Translations under genes and position numbers: made by a program
NCBI GenBank assembly: GCA_028280195.1
Contig: JANQMH010000100.1
Location: forward strand, 1 to 64,000
Origin: Exilibacterium sp.
Lineage (GTDB): Bacteria; Pseudomonadota; Gammaproteobacteria; Pseudomonadales; Cellvibrionaceae
Reading direction: 5' to 3'
DNA: 64,000 nt
In this document: positions 26,149-33,312 of the stretch, one piece after another
Layout: each line of letters opens with the position of its first letter
Numbering within the stretch: the first letter of the stretch is position 1
The notes under the pieces: model-generated
What the model was told of the DNA's origin: nothing
Databases searched by the model: none
Seen by the model: the letters and a program-made list of their open reading frames with translations, nothing else

Positions 26149-26862
26149 ATGAAATTTGCTTTGGCTTGCGAAGGCATCACTGACCAGATAAGCATTGAAA
26201 ATATATTGTCTGGATACATTGAAGAGGATGTTAGCGAAGATACTACCTATCTTCAACCTCCGTTTGATGAAACAGATAAAAAACAAAGTGACTTTGGTGG
26301 TTGGGAGCTATTATTTGGATATCTTGCTTCTACTCGATTTAAGGAAGATGTCATAAATAATGAGTATGTGATAGTCCAAGTTGACACTGACGCATCTGAA
26401 AATGAAGGTTTTAACATCCGCCATACCGATAGCTGTAATAAAGAGCTTGAAGAGAATAGAATTATAGAAAATGTTGTTAAAAAATTAGTCTCTTTGATCG
26501 ATTCTAAAGAGTGTGATTTTTATGAAAAACACTCTCATAAAATAATATTTTCCATAAGTGTACATTCACTCGAATGCTGGATATACGCTTATTATAATTA
26601 TGAAACACCAAAAAAATCTAAAAGAAATCATGTGACAAAAAAGTCCAAAACAAAGGGGTGCTTTAAAGCCCTAACTTTTCTTTTAAAGAAAAACAACAAG
26701 TTTAAGTCTGTCGTTATTTCAAAAAACTATAAATCTTATGATATGCTGACCCGACCATTCCGAACCAAGAAATGCATTACAAAAGCAGCGGAAGGATCAA
26801 AGAGCTTAGCTATTTTCTTGGAGCAACTAGATCGCATCGATTACGAAAAATCAGCTAATTGA
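26149..26862 (+). CDS. TOPRIM-like putative effector partner of the ATPase
   Basis: This 237-residue protein has features of TOPRIM/DUF4276/RloB-like chains: a first strand with an invariant-type Glu (FALACEGITDQISIENIL, Glu8), a central strand with two Asp (YVIVQVDTDASENEG, about 78-92), and a later SVHSLECWIYAYY motif (about 139-151). The C-terminal third is very basic (KKSKRNHVTKKSKTKG). These acidic positions could bind Mg for nuclease or nucleotidyl activity. It begins 8 bases after the ATPase stop and is surely co-expressed. I do not recognise an exact named family; the TOPRIM call is inferred from motif spacing. Confidence 0.6.
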   Translation: MKFALACEGITDQISIENILSGYIEEDVSEDTTYLQPPFDETDKKQSDFGGWELLFGYLASTRFKEDVINNEYVIVQVDTDASENEGFNIRHTDSCNKELEENRIIENVVKKLVSLIDSKECDFYEKHSHKIIFSISVHSLECWIYAYYNYETPKKSKRNHVTKKSKTKGCFKALTFLLKKNNKFKSVVISKNYKSYDMLTRPFRTKKCITKAAEGSKSLAIFLEQLDRIDYEKSAN

Positions 26863-27007
26863 CCGCTTCTAAGCATTTTTGAGACTATAAACTGAAACAC
26901 TATAAACTGAAATAGTTCAGACCAGAACGTACATTTTCTCCTTGAAAAAGGTAGGGTTACCGATTTTGATGGAAGGTGCCTAAACCTGAAATCAGTAGGC
27001 ATCCGAT

Positions 27008-27431
27008 GTAAGCGACCTTAAATTGGCTTATTTTTCTCACCACCTCACCCTAGCAACCTTTTTCCCTGAACGTTCACCGCACAGGGGAAATCATCCATGG
27101 ATACAACGGCTGAACAAAACACTCGCCTTGACTTCTGGCAAGGGCAAATGGCAGCCTGGAAGCAAACGAAGCGGCCCTGGTGATTTGCACCAATTGTGCA
27201 TGATATTAGGGTTCAGGCCGTGCCTAATGGCGACAGCGGCCAGGGACTCCCCGGGCTGGTGGGCTTCGGCGAGGATCTGCAGCTTGAATGTCCGAGTGTA
27301 GCGGCGGCGAGACCTGGTGGTGCCAGGCTTAGTGGTGTCGTTATCCATTATGGGTACCCACTTAAAAATAGATGGGCACCTACGTTAGCGAGTAATACGT
27401 GTATGGGCAGATGAGTTTACCGGACGGTTAC
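27008..27431 (-). mobile_element. IS66-family remnant with internal deletion
   Basis: The outer ends read GTAAGCGACC (27008 onward) and, on the other strand, GTAACCGTCC (27431 inward), matching IS66-type termini and each other at 8 of 10 positions. Inside, on the minus strand, is the N-terminus of a TnpA-like protein. Total length is 424 bases against over 2 kb for a complete element. No 8-base target duplication is visible. The flanking 26863-27007 stretch has a 14-base direct repeat (ACTATAAACTGAAA) and nothing else recognised. Confidence 0.6.
27091..27348 (-). pseudogene. IS66-type TnpA (OrfA) N-terminal fragment
   Basis: The 85-codon frame starts MDNDTTKPGTTRSRRRYTRTF and continues FKLQILAEAHQPGESLAAVA, the helix-turn-helix of IS66/IS3 OrfA proteins, up to about residue 55 (HNWCKS). 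After that the sequence no longer follows the family, consistent with an internal deletion joining unrelated bases. Confidence 0.7.
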
Positions 27432-27440
27432 AACTGGACA

Positions 27441-27468
27441 GGCTTGAACTAAAAATTTAGTTCAAGCC
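27441..27468. terminator. Perfect hairpin downstream of the membrane-protein gene
   Basis: GGCTTGAACTAAA (27441-27453) pairs perfectly with TTTAGTTCAAGCC (27456-27468). It lies about 80 bases beyond the minus-strand stop at 27549. There is no T-run after it, so termination is only possible, not certain. Confidence 0.4.
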
Positions 27469-27548
27469 CTTTCGCGATAGCGCTTAATAGCCGATGCAAA
27501 GCACGCTTTTCCAAATGCTTCGAAGAGATCCAGTTAAATGGACTGTAT

Positions 27549-28145
27549 CTATTTTTCTATCCATAGTGACCACAATGATAGCAAAAGGAATACACAGCCG
27601 ATAGGCAAACGTATAACTATAGACACTTTAGATAGCTTCTCCCTAAATGGGTTTTCCCACTTTATGAGGTAGCTCATATACCAAACAGCTACATTTAATC
27701 CGGCAACCGCAAGTAACAGGATGACTATAGCAGGACTAAATACATAAACTTGCCATGTTTCCATATGTTCGCTTAATTGGGGCAGTAGGCATATAAACTG
27801 GCCAAATATGAGACCAAATGAAAGAGCACCTATCGCATATACACTGGTTAAAATTTGATGGGCCGCAGCGGATAACCATTGAAGCCGGCTAAAGATTATG
27901 GAAAGACAAAAAAATGCAAGCCCAAAAGTCCCAATTACATTCCAGAGTATTGGTCCGATTCCTTGAAAGATTGCTTTTTCATAATATTCAACTGACCGGT
28001 ATTTATTAACTTCTGAGACAAACACTACAAATACACATGCAGGAACTGCCCACCAAGAGAATAGTCTTGCAGCATCAGCCCAGGCTCTATTTGGATTGAA
28101 GTCGGATAGATTAAACACTGACAATTCTTTTTTTATATATTCCAT
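27549..28145 (-). CDS. Membrane protein of unknown function
   Basis: This 198-residue protein has about five hydrophobic segments (about 28-46, 68-84, 95-115, 131-157, 178-195) with a short polar N-terminus (MEYIKKELSVFNLSDFNPNRAW). I recognise no family. It stands alone on the minus strand between the IS66 remnant and an integrase tail, in AT-rich sequence, and is probably accessory. A TA or defence link cannot be argued from the sequence. Confidence 0.6.
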   Translation of the reverse strand: MEYIKKELSVFNLSDFNPNRAWADAARLFSWWAVPACVFVVFVSEVNKYRSVEYYEKAIFQGIGPILWNVIGTFGLAFFCLSIIFSRLQWLSAAAHQILTSVYAIGALSFGLIFGQFICLLPQLSEHMETWQVYVFSPAIVILLLAVAGLNVAVWYMSYLIKWENPFREKLSKVSIVIRLPIGCVFLLLSLWSLWIEK

Positions 28146-28261
28146 ATTGCAATCCCGATTACTTTTTTCTAAATATTTGGGCCATCATTATATTTTTCAT
28201 TTATTTAGCTTCAGGAAATCCCTACGCGTGTTATTTTTCATCTCTCCGACACGCCTAGCCC

Positions 28262-28540
28262 TTCAAGGGCGGCCCATGCCTGGATGCTGACGACTTTAAC
28301 CAACGTTGGCGAAAAGCATTAAGTGACGCTGGTATACGTTACCGTCGTGGTTACAACTGCCGCCACACCTGTACCAGTTTAGGCTTAACGGCCGGCGCAA
28401 AACCGGGGTTCCTCCACCAACAATTGGGCCATATTCTCAAAATTTTTTTCAGCACTTACGCGAAGTATATAAAATCGGAAGACGACGATCTAGAACTCGC
28501 CAAAATAGACGCTTACAAAAACCGGACACGAATTAGGTAA
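28262..28540 (+). pseudogene. Tyrosine recombinase (integrase) C-terminal tail, copy 1
   Basis: Only the last about 90 codons remain. In frame, DDFNQRWRKALSDAGIRYRR is followed by NCRHTCTSLGLTAGAKPGF, LHQQLGHIL and FFSTYAKYI. These give the RHxxTS-like box II, the LGH motif and the catalytic Tyr. There is no start codon or N-terminal core-binding domain. A second, shorter tail with nearly the same ending lies at 29387-29493. The rest of the 28146-28620 gap shows nothing else. Confidence 0.8.
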
Positions 28541-28620
28541 CAACAAGGGCTTATTTCACATCACTTAACAATGAAACACGGAAAATCGGCTAAAAAACAG
28601 CAATAAGAAACTACCGGCTA

Positions 28621-29046
28621 TTACATGACAAAGGGATTGACACATTTGGCACCCGCATCCTTCACATGATCAGTATTGCGTGTCACCAATATTAAACCAT
28701 ACTGTAAGGCCGTTGCCGCAATCAGCTTATCGACAGCATGAGTATCATCGGTTGCCGCCAACATCTCGCCCCAGATGATCGAGGTGTCAACATCTACCGG
28801 CAATAAAGAATCGGCAAAATCTGTTATTAACTGCTCTTGCCATTGCCTTAGTTTGTCGGCTTGTTGATGGTCGTTGTAGCGAGTGAGTTTGGCAATGCCC
28901 TTGCTAATTTCGCCAATGGTCAGAGCGGACAAATACAGTGCAGACTTTTCCTTTTTAGCCTTTTTCATAAAAGTCACAACGCCAGTATTGGGCCGGCGTT
29001 TAGCAAGCTGTGATATCACATTGGTGTCTAATAAATACACGATCAC
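28621..29046 (-). CDS. PIN-domain toxin (FitB/VapC-like)
   Basis: This 141-residue protein starts at GTG 29046. PIN residues are visible in VYLLDTNVISQLAKRRP (Asp7), LTIGEISKGIAKL (Glu, about 46) and DDTHAVDKLIAATALQYGLILVTRNTDHV (about 99-127). The FitB-type ending KCVNPF is present. The antitoxin stop codon overlaps the start (GTGA). The predicted product is a Mg-dependent RNase held in check by the upstream protein. Intact. Confidence 0.92.
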   Translation of the reverse strand: MIVYLLDTNVISQLAKRRPNTGVVTFMKKAKKEKSALYLSALTIGEISKGIAKLTRYNDHQQADKLRQWQEQLITDFADSLLPVDVDTSIIWGEMLAATDDTHAVDKLIAATALQYGLILVTRNTDHVKDAGAKCVNPFVM

Positions 29047-29282
29047 TTATCTGCAGGGCGAGCGGGGCTGACGGGCCGTTCAAACAAATGATCAACATCG
29101 GCTTCCAGTTTTGGGATGTCCATTATGGCGTCAACCAGTGAGCGTTTCTTAGGACCTGCGGAAATCGCAGCCTGTAAAATATCCTTGATCTCGGCCTCAC
29201 GGGTGCGGCCATGTTCTATCGCCCTCACCTTTAATGCCTTATCCAGGGCCTCATCAATATCACGGATTAGAATATCAGTCAT
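29043..29282 (-). CDS. FitA-like ribbon-helix-helix antitoxin
   Basis: This 79-residue protein starts MTDILIRDIDEALDKALKVRAIEHGRT, matching FitA-type antitoxins whose N-terminus binds DNA as a ribbon-helix-helix. The C-terminal part (SLVDAIMDIPKLEADVDHLFERP) contains the toxin-binding helix. The start at 29282 follows GAGGTGCTT; an upstream in-frame ATG at 29315 would overlap the operator. Four phased half-sites lie directly upstream. Confidence 0.9.
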   Translation of the reverse strand: MTDILIRDIDEALDKALKVRAIEHGRTREAEIKDILQAAISAGPKKRSLVDAIMDIPKLEADVDHLFERPVSPARPADK

Positions 29283-29307
29283 AAGCACCTCTACATTGAT
29301 AACGGAT

Positions 29308-29340
29308 GATATCATTGATATCTAGAATATCCATGATATC
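29308..29340. promoter_or_regulatory. Phased GATATC operator array for the FitAB-like pair
   Basis: GATATC, GATATC, AATATC and GATATC begin at 29308, 29317, 29326 and 29335, an exact 9-base period. They lie immediately upstream of the antitoxin start on the minus strand. Regular half-site arrays fit cooperative binding by ribbon-helix-helix dimers, so antitoxin-toxin autorepression is likely. Confidence 0.65.
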
Positions 29341-29386
29341 TTGCTGTCTAAAAGATGCCAAAATCATCCTGTTGGCTTTACTCTGC

Positions 29387-29493
29387 CAACAATTGGGCCA
29401 CACCTTAGAAAGGTTTTCAGCACCTATGCCAAATACATCAAGTCCGAAGGCGACGATTTGGGACTCGCCAAAATAGGCGCTTACAAAAACTGA
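29387..29493 (+). pseudogene. Tyrosine recombinase C-terminal tail, copy 2, frameshifted
   Basis: QQLGHTLER is followed, after a one-base loss in a T-run at 29414-29417, by FSTYAKYIKSEGDDLGLAKIGAYKN and TGA at 29491. This is nearly the same ending as copy 1 at 28262-28540. Downstream at 29534 a TGGCGGGTCAGACTCGG stretch vaguely resembles the tRNA-end scars at 19309 and 23887. The remaining gap up to 29639 holds the promoter region of the next TA pair. Confidence 0.7.
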
Positions 29494-29639
29494 ACAGAAA
29501 TTAGCGAAAACCAGCTAAGCCATTGACTTAAAAGGAATTAAATGGCGGGTCAGACTCGGATCCAATTTCCGGTATTTACTTGTATCAAGGACCAAATTTA
29601 GTCTATATTTAGCCAAGTCAAATACTGGAGCGAAACTCG

Positions 29640-29915
29640 ATGAAACTGTCCAGCCAGATCAAGCCTATCAGCTACTTGAAGTCCCATGCAGCGGAAGTCA
29701 TCCGCCAGCTGGCCAGCCAACAAGAACCCATGATCATTACTCAAAATGGTGAGGCCAAAGCGGTTATACAAGATGTCAAAAGCTACGAACAAATGCAGGA
29801 AACCATGGCCTTGCTCAAGATTTTGGCACTGGGTAATCGCCAGGTTGAGGAGGGGAAGGTCCAGCCTGCCACTACTGCATTCCAGCATATACGTGAGCGC
29901 AGGAAGCGGCGTTAG
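29640..29915 (+). CDS. Phd/YefM-type antitoxin
   Basis: This 91-residue protein begins MKLSSQIKPISYLKSHAAEV and continues EPMIITQNGEAKAVIQDVKSYEQM, the YefM/Phd DNA-binding fold. The tail (about 60-91) is the expected toxin-binding part and ends in a basic run. Its stop codon overlaps the GTG start of the RelE/ParE-like toxin by one base. It probably represses the pair. Confidence 0.92.
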   Translation: MKLSSQIKPISYLKSHAAEVIRQLASQQEPMIITQNGEAKAVIQDVKSYEQMQETMALLKILALGNRQVEEGKVQPATTAFQHIRERRKRR

Positions 29916-30250
29916 TGGGTAGCTACGAGGTTTCACTCACTGACGATGCCATTATAGACCTCGAGGAGCTGGATGAGTATATTTCCAGCCATGACTCGCC
30001 TGAAAATGCAGCCTATGTTCTCGATAAAATTGAAGAAGTCATTCAAGGGCTAGAAGGTATGCCCGAAAGAGGGAGTTATCCGGAGGAACTTTCCCAGCTA
30101 GGCATTAAAGAGTACCGGGAAGTGTTCTTTAAACCTTATCGCATCATTTATCGTATTATTGGCCGACAAGTTTATGTGTTCCTTGTTGTTGATGGTCGAC
30201 GAAATATGCAAAAGCTACTTCAACGGCGACTATTTTCGGCTTCCTTATAG
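29915..30250 (+). CDS. RelE/ParE-family toxin
   Basis: This 111-residue protein starts at GTG (TAGTG overlap with the antitoxin). The ParE/RelE fold is visible: VSLTDDAIIDLEELDEYISSHDSPENA (two N-terminal helices), then MPERGSYPEEL, KEYREVFFKPYRIIYRIIGRQVYVFLVVDGRRNMQKLLQRRL (beta-sheet and terminal helix). ParE members poison gyrase and RelE members cut mRNA; sequence alone does not settle which. A strong inverted repeat lies 10 bases after the stop. Confidence 0.92.
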   Translation: MGSYEVSLTDDAIIDLEELDEYISSHDSPENAAYVLDKIEEVIQGLEGMPERGSYPEELSQLGIKEYREVFFKPYRIIYRIIGRQVYVFLVVDGRRNMQKLLQRRLFSASL

Positions 30251-30259
30251 TAGTACCGT

Positions 30260-30335
30260 AAGCGGTGTAAAATCCACAGCCTTGAGCCGGACATGCCAGA
30301 GGATGGCGGGAAAAGCTGTGGATTTTACACCGCTT
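30260..30335. repeat. Long perfect inverted repeat after the RelE/ParE gene
   Basis: Twenty-one bases at 30260-30280 (core GGTGTAAAATCCACAG) are exactly complementary to 30315-30335 across a 34-base centre. There is no T-run after it. It could terminate or stabilise the toxin transcript, or be a small MITE-like insertion. It sits just outside the left terminal repeat of the cassette unit. Confidence 0.65.
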
Positions 30336-30367
30336 TCGTTTGTTATGAATATTTTTCATCTGTATTA

Positions 30368-30458
30368 GATGAAATGTAACAAGATGAAATGTAATAGCCC
30401 AGACTTGATACGGCACCTTGCGTATATAGAGCGCAACTTGACCTTACAGTCTGTAACC
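30368..30458 (+). repeat. Left terminal inverted repeat of the cassette unit
   Basis: Beginning GATGAAATGTAACAAGATG and ending GTCTGTAACC, these 91 bases are nearly identical to the reverse complement of 35675-35779. The longest exact stretch covers the segment from CCCAGACTTGATACGGCACC through GCGTATAT. The next 90 bases up to attC1 show nothing recognised. Confidence 0.85.
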
Positions 30459-30548
30459 TATGAACGGACATTGACAATTTGGCAGAGTCAGTTACGTTAC
30501 TTCAACGTTGCCGCCATTGAGAGAGGATAGAGAAAATGCAAAAGCAGC

Positions 30549-30602
30549 CATTAACGCCCCAAGCTGCGGCGCGAAGCGTCCGACAGCCTTGGCTTGTTAT
30601 AA
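30549..30602 (-). other. attC1, integron recombination site
   Basis: On the minus strand the site runs from a TTATAAC R''-type box to GTTAATG (R' box), 54 bases. The inner arms CCAAG-CTG and CAGCCTTGG pair with one extra base, the extrahelical base typical of attC, and a GCGAAGC hairpin lies in the centre. It is located 10 bases after the membrane-protein stop codon, as a cassette attC should be. The R'' box departs from RYYYAAC at its first base. Confidence 0.6.
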
Positions 30603-30611
30603 GCGTACTTG

Positions 30612-31424
30612 CTATGAAACATAAGCTCCCAGAACGCCACCAAGCCAGCCCATTATTAGACTAAATATAAATAGGAAGAACGCCACCAGAAGACCGCCTA
30701 CAAGAGCTTGAACAATCCAGTGCACTCCAACTTTACCTTGCCGAATAAAGCGAATATTTGGAAAAGAATAGTTTAGCAGCGTAAGTATTTGCTGATTTAT
30801 AAAACCCCAAGCATTAGAAAAAATCAAAAATACAAAAATAAAAGTCAGTACAAACGCATTTTCTACCTTAAGGTGAGGCGCTGTTTTGATTGCGGCGATA
30901 AGACTAATAAGGAAACCAAGGCCAACTCCGAGGACTTGAACTACCAGCTGCGTCCAGGTATTTCTGACCCAGCCATTTTTGTTTTTTCCTTTCTCTAGAA
31001 TCTCTAGTAGGCCGTTGTACACAGAGTCAACAGCATCTCCATCGTCTGAAGATGCTTGGATATAGCAATTGTTTGCATCGTTGGCATCCAGCCTCAGTTC
31101 AAAATAAGTTCCATAGTTACGGCCCGTTCGTTCACTTTGTGCAGAATCCAATGTAAAGATAATCCTTTCTACCTCTGTGGCCTGCTGGAAATATCGCATA
31201 GCCTCGTTCGCATCATGTAATCGATATCCGCGATTATCAAATCGGATAACATAGAATAAGGATAACTTCTGATTGGCCCTCTGCTCTGCCGTTAGCCCCT
31301 CCTGTTGATCTACAGCAGCGTTGGCGGCTATGCAACGTTCCACAAGCAATTCGTGGATAAGCTGCAGTATGTTTTCAGAGATAGATAAATTTGAAACTCT
31401 AATATCTCTTAAAAATCTTGCCAT
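30612..31424 (-). CDS. Cassette-borne membrane protein of unknown function
   Basis: This 270-residue protein has a soluble N-terminal half (about 1-148) with LRDIRVSNLSISENILQLIHELLVERC and a beta-rich FELRLDANDANNCYIQASSDDGDAVDSVYNGLLE region. About three or four membrane helices follow (about 158-178, 187-205, 240-265). GGAGG lies 5-6 bases before the ATG. The gene is a cassette between attC1 and the group II intron, which sits 26 bases upstream of its start. I know no family. A soluble sensor with a C-terminal membrane part is a layout found in abortive-infection proteins, but this is only a resemblance. Confidence 0.65.
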   Translation of the reverse strand: MARFLRDIRVSNLSISENILQLIHELLVERCIAANAAVDQQEGLTAEQRANQKLSLFYVIRFDNRGYRLHDANEAMRYFQQATEVERIIFTLDSAQSERTGRNYGTYFELRLDANDANNCYIQASSDDGDAVDSVYNGLLEILEKGKNKNGWVRNTWTQLVVQVLGVGLGFLISLIAAIKTAPHLKVENAFVLTFIFVFLIFSNAWGFINQQILTLLNYSFPNIRFIRQGKVGVHWIVQALVGGLLVAFFLFIFSLIMGWLGGVLGAYVS

Positions 31425-31450
31425 CTAGACCTCCGTTCTTGAGCGTAGTC

Positions 31451-33225
31451 GTGGTAGAACGCCCAGTTACCCGGACGCCCCCACACAGATCCCGGCGTGC
31501 GGAACTACCGCACCGGGCTCCTCAGTAATAACTTTGCTACCGTGCATGGGCAGCCCCCTTTTCAAACAACCAGGTCACCTTATACTGTTTTGGCTGTACC
31601 GATGACGGATGTGGCAGACACATAACCTCTAGCAGCTGCTTAAACCCAGCCCAGTTGTAACTCCGACGCTGACTCCGTCGGTTTAACCACTTAAACAACA
31701 ACTCTACCACCATTGAGTGGTAGCGATAAAGACGATGACCATTACCTTTAACTGCGAAGTAGCGGTAATGCCCCAGCATTTTGACCCGTAACTCCCTAGC
31801 CAGCTGATACAGTCGCTTTTGGCGCGATTGTTTAATCCACTCCTTCAACGACTGACGCAGTGACTTCAGCTTGCCTAGGGCAGTGCGACGTAGCACTCGC
31901 GGCTTGCCATCCAAACCCGACCACCAATAGAACTCAAACCCTAAGAATTTGAGCCTCCGCCGTTGGCTGGGCCAAAAACGGGAGAAACGAACCATGGTGG
32001 TCTTCTCTTCGGCAAGATTCAAGCCGAATTTTCTCAGTCGTGCCGGCAGTGAGCCATAGACAGCTTTGGCATCACGATAGTGCTGGAAGGCCAGCACATA
32101 ATCATCAGCATATCTCAGCAGAAAAGATCTTCCTCTGAGCTTAGGTTTGATCTTGCGCTCAAACCACAGATCAAGAGCAAAATGAAGATAGATATTTGCC
32201 AGGATGGGCGAGATTACACCCCCTTGCGGAGTACCCGCAAGAGGTTTTACCGCTTTGCCATCAGGCATATGTACCTTGACTTTCAACCATTGATTGATCA
32301 ATGCCAGCAATGCTTTGTCATCGATTCGCTGTTTCAGCATCTCCAGCAGCCAGTCATGGTTGACGTCATCAAAGAACCCTCTGATGTCGCTCTCCACAAC
32401 ATAACCAAACGGCCCCCACTGGAGGTTGGCCGACAGGCTAGCAACTGCGTCACCAGCTCCCCGTGCCGGTCGATAAGCAAAACTGTACGCCAAAAAGTCT
32501 GCTTCGAAGATAGACCTCAGGATATCGGCTACCGCTTGCTGGACGATTTTATCTTCCAGCGCAGGTATGCCGAGCGGCCTTTGCTTACCGTTTGACTTGG
32601 GAATGAAAGTACGGCGAATGCCTTTGCAGCGATAGCGCTTGTCTTTTAATCGTTGTTCAAGATTGCGAAGATTCTCGTACAGGTCTGTCCCATAGTCCTG
32701 TGCAGTCACCTTATCAATACCCGCACTCGCGTTCTTGTTCAATCGATGCCAGGCCTGCACTAAATTCGGCAGGTTCAACATTCGATAGAGGTTTTGAAAA
32801 CAGTGCTTCGGGTGGGAACGTGCTTTGTTTGCTATATCCATGAGGGAGGTTATCCCGATCGACTCCGGCCCTACATTGTCCGGTGCGGGTTGTCCTGTCA
32901 TGGATGTGTCATTACCGCAAACCCCTTCGCCCTGTAAACGGCTTTCCCGTTCTCCGACTACTATGGGTTTGTCCGACTTCCTAGCGGCCATCGTTGGTCT
33001 CATTTTTCATTTGACGTCCCTACCACTGTCCTTATGGAGCCTATCCAGGATCTCTCAAGTTCTTGATACATCTTTCAATACATGCCGCGACTTGATAACT
33101 CCGCCGCCTCTTCACAACCAAACCATTAACGGCTGATCCATAGATGCTCCGCACTACGCGCAACACTCGCTAAGGGTGGCTGGTTAGGCCTTACCCTACA
33201 GGGACTCCCACCCTGCCAGATGCAC
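31451..33225 (-). mobile_element. Group II intron (class C-like) with maturase gene
   Basis: On the minus strand the 5' end is read as GTGCATCTGGCAGGGTGGGA, a normal group II start and domain I opening. Domain V is the hairpin AGCCCGGTGCGG...CCGCACGCCGGG near 31491-31525, with the AGC triad. Domain VI follows with a bulged A in GGGTAACTGGG, and the intron ends near 31451 (CTACCAC); the 3' end is uncertain by a few bases. The intron splits the third cassette between attC2 and the membrane-protein gene. Group IIC introns often insert beside hairpins or attC sites. Confidence 0.75.
31537..33003 (-). CDS. ltrA: Group II intron reverse transcriptase/maturase
   Basis: This 488-residue protein has RT blocks in order: AWHRLNKNASAGIDKVT, GIRRTFIPKSNGKQRPLGIPALEDKIVQQA (RT-1/2), SDIRGFFDDVNHDWLLE (RT-3), LAGTPQGGVISPILANIYLHFALD (RT-4) and the catalytic LLRYADDYVL (RT-5). 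An X/maturase domain follows (about 390-470), and no endonuclease domain is present, as in class C introns. It supports splicing and retrohoming. The start at ATG 33003 gives a long polar leader of about 60 residues; a later start is possible. All catalytic motifs look intact. Confidence 0.95.
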   Translation of the reverse strand: MRPTMAARKSDKPIVVGERESRLQGEGVCGNDTSMTGQPAPDNVGPESIGITSLMDIANKARSHPKHCFQNLYRMLNLPNLVQAWHRLNKNASAGIDKVTAQDYGTDLYENLRNLEQRLKDKRYRCKGIRRTFIPKSNGKQRPLGIPALEDKIVQQAVADILRSIFEADFLAYSFAYRPARGAGDAVASLSANLQWGPFGYVVESDIRGFFDDVNHDWLLEMLKQRIDDKALLALINQWLKVKVHMPDGKAVKPLAGTPQGGVISPILANIYLHFALDLWFERKIKPKLRGRSFLLRYADDYVLAFQHYRDAKAVYGSLPARLRKFGLNLAEEKTTMVRFSRFWPSQRRRLKFLGFEFYWWSGLDGKPRVLRRTALGKLKSLRQSLKEWIKQSRQKRLYQLARELRVKMLGHYRYFAVKGNGHRLYRYHSMVVELLFKWLNRRSQRRSYNWAGFKQLLEVMCLPHPSSVQPKQYKVTWLFEKGAAHAR

Positions 33226-33240
33226 CAGGCTTTCTTGACG

Positions 33241-33312
33241 CACTAACGCCCGCAGCACAGGCAAATTTGAAGCGCAGCGTATAATTTGTCCCGGTGCCTG
33301 CGATTGTTAGAT
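33241..33312 (-). other. attC2, integron recombination site
   Basis: On the minus strand the site runs from ATCTAAC (exact RYYYAAC) to GTTAGTG, 72 bases. The arms CGCAG-CAC-CAAATT on one side and AATTTG-GTG-CTGCG on the other pair with extra unpaired bases. The stop codon TAA of the GHKL-nuclease gene lies inside the R'' box, exactly as in many gene cassettes. The stretch 33004-33240 is the 5' part of the group II intron and 15 bases of cassette leader. Confidence 0.8.
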
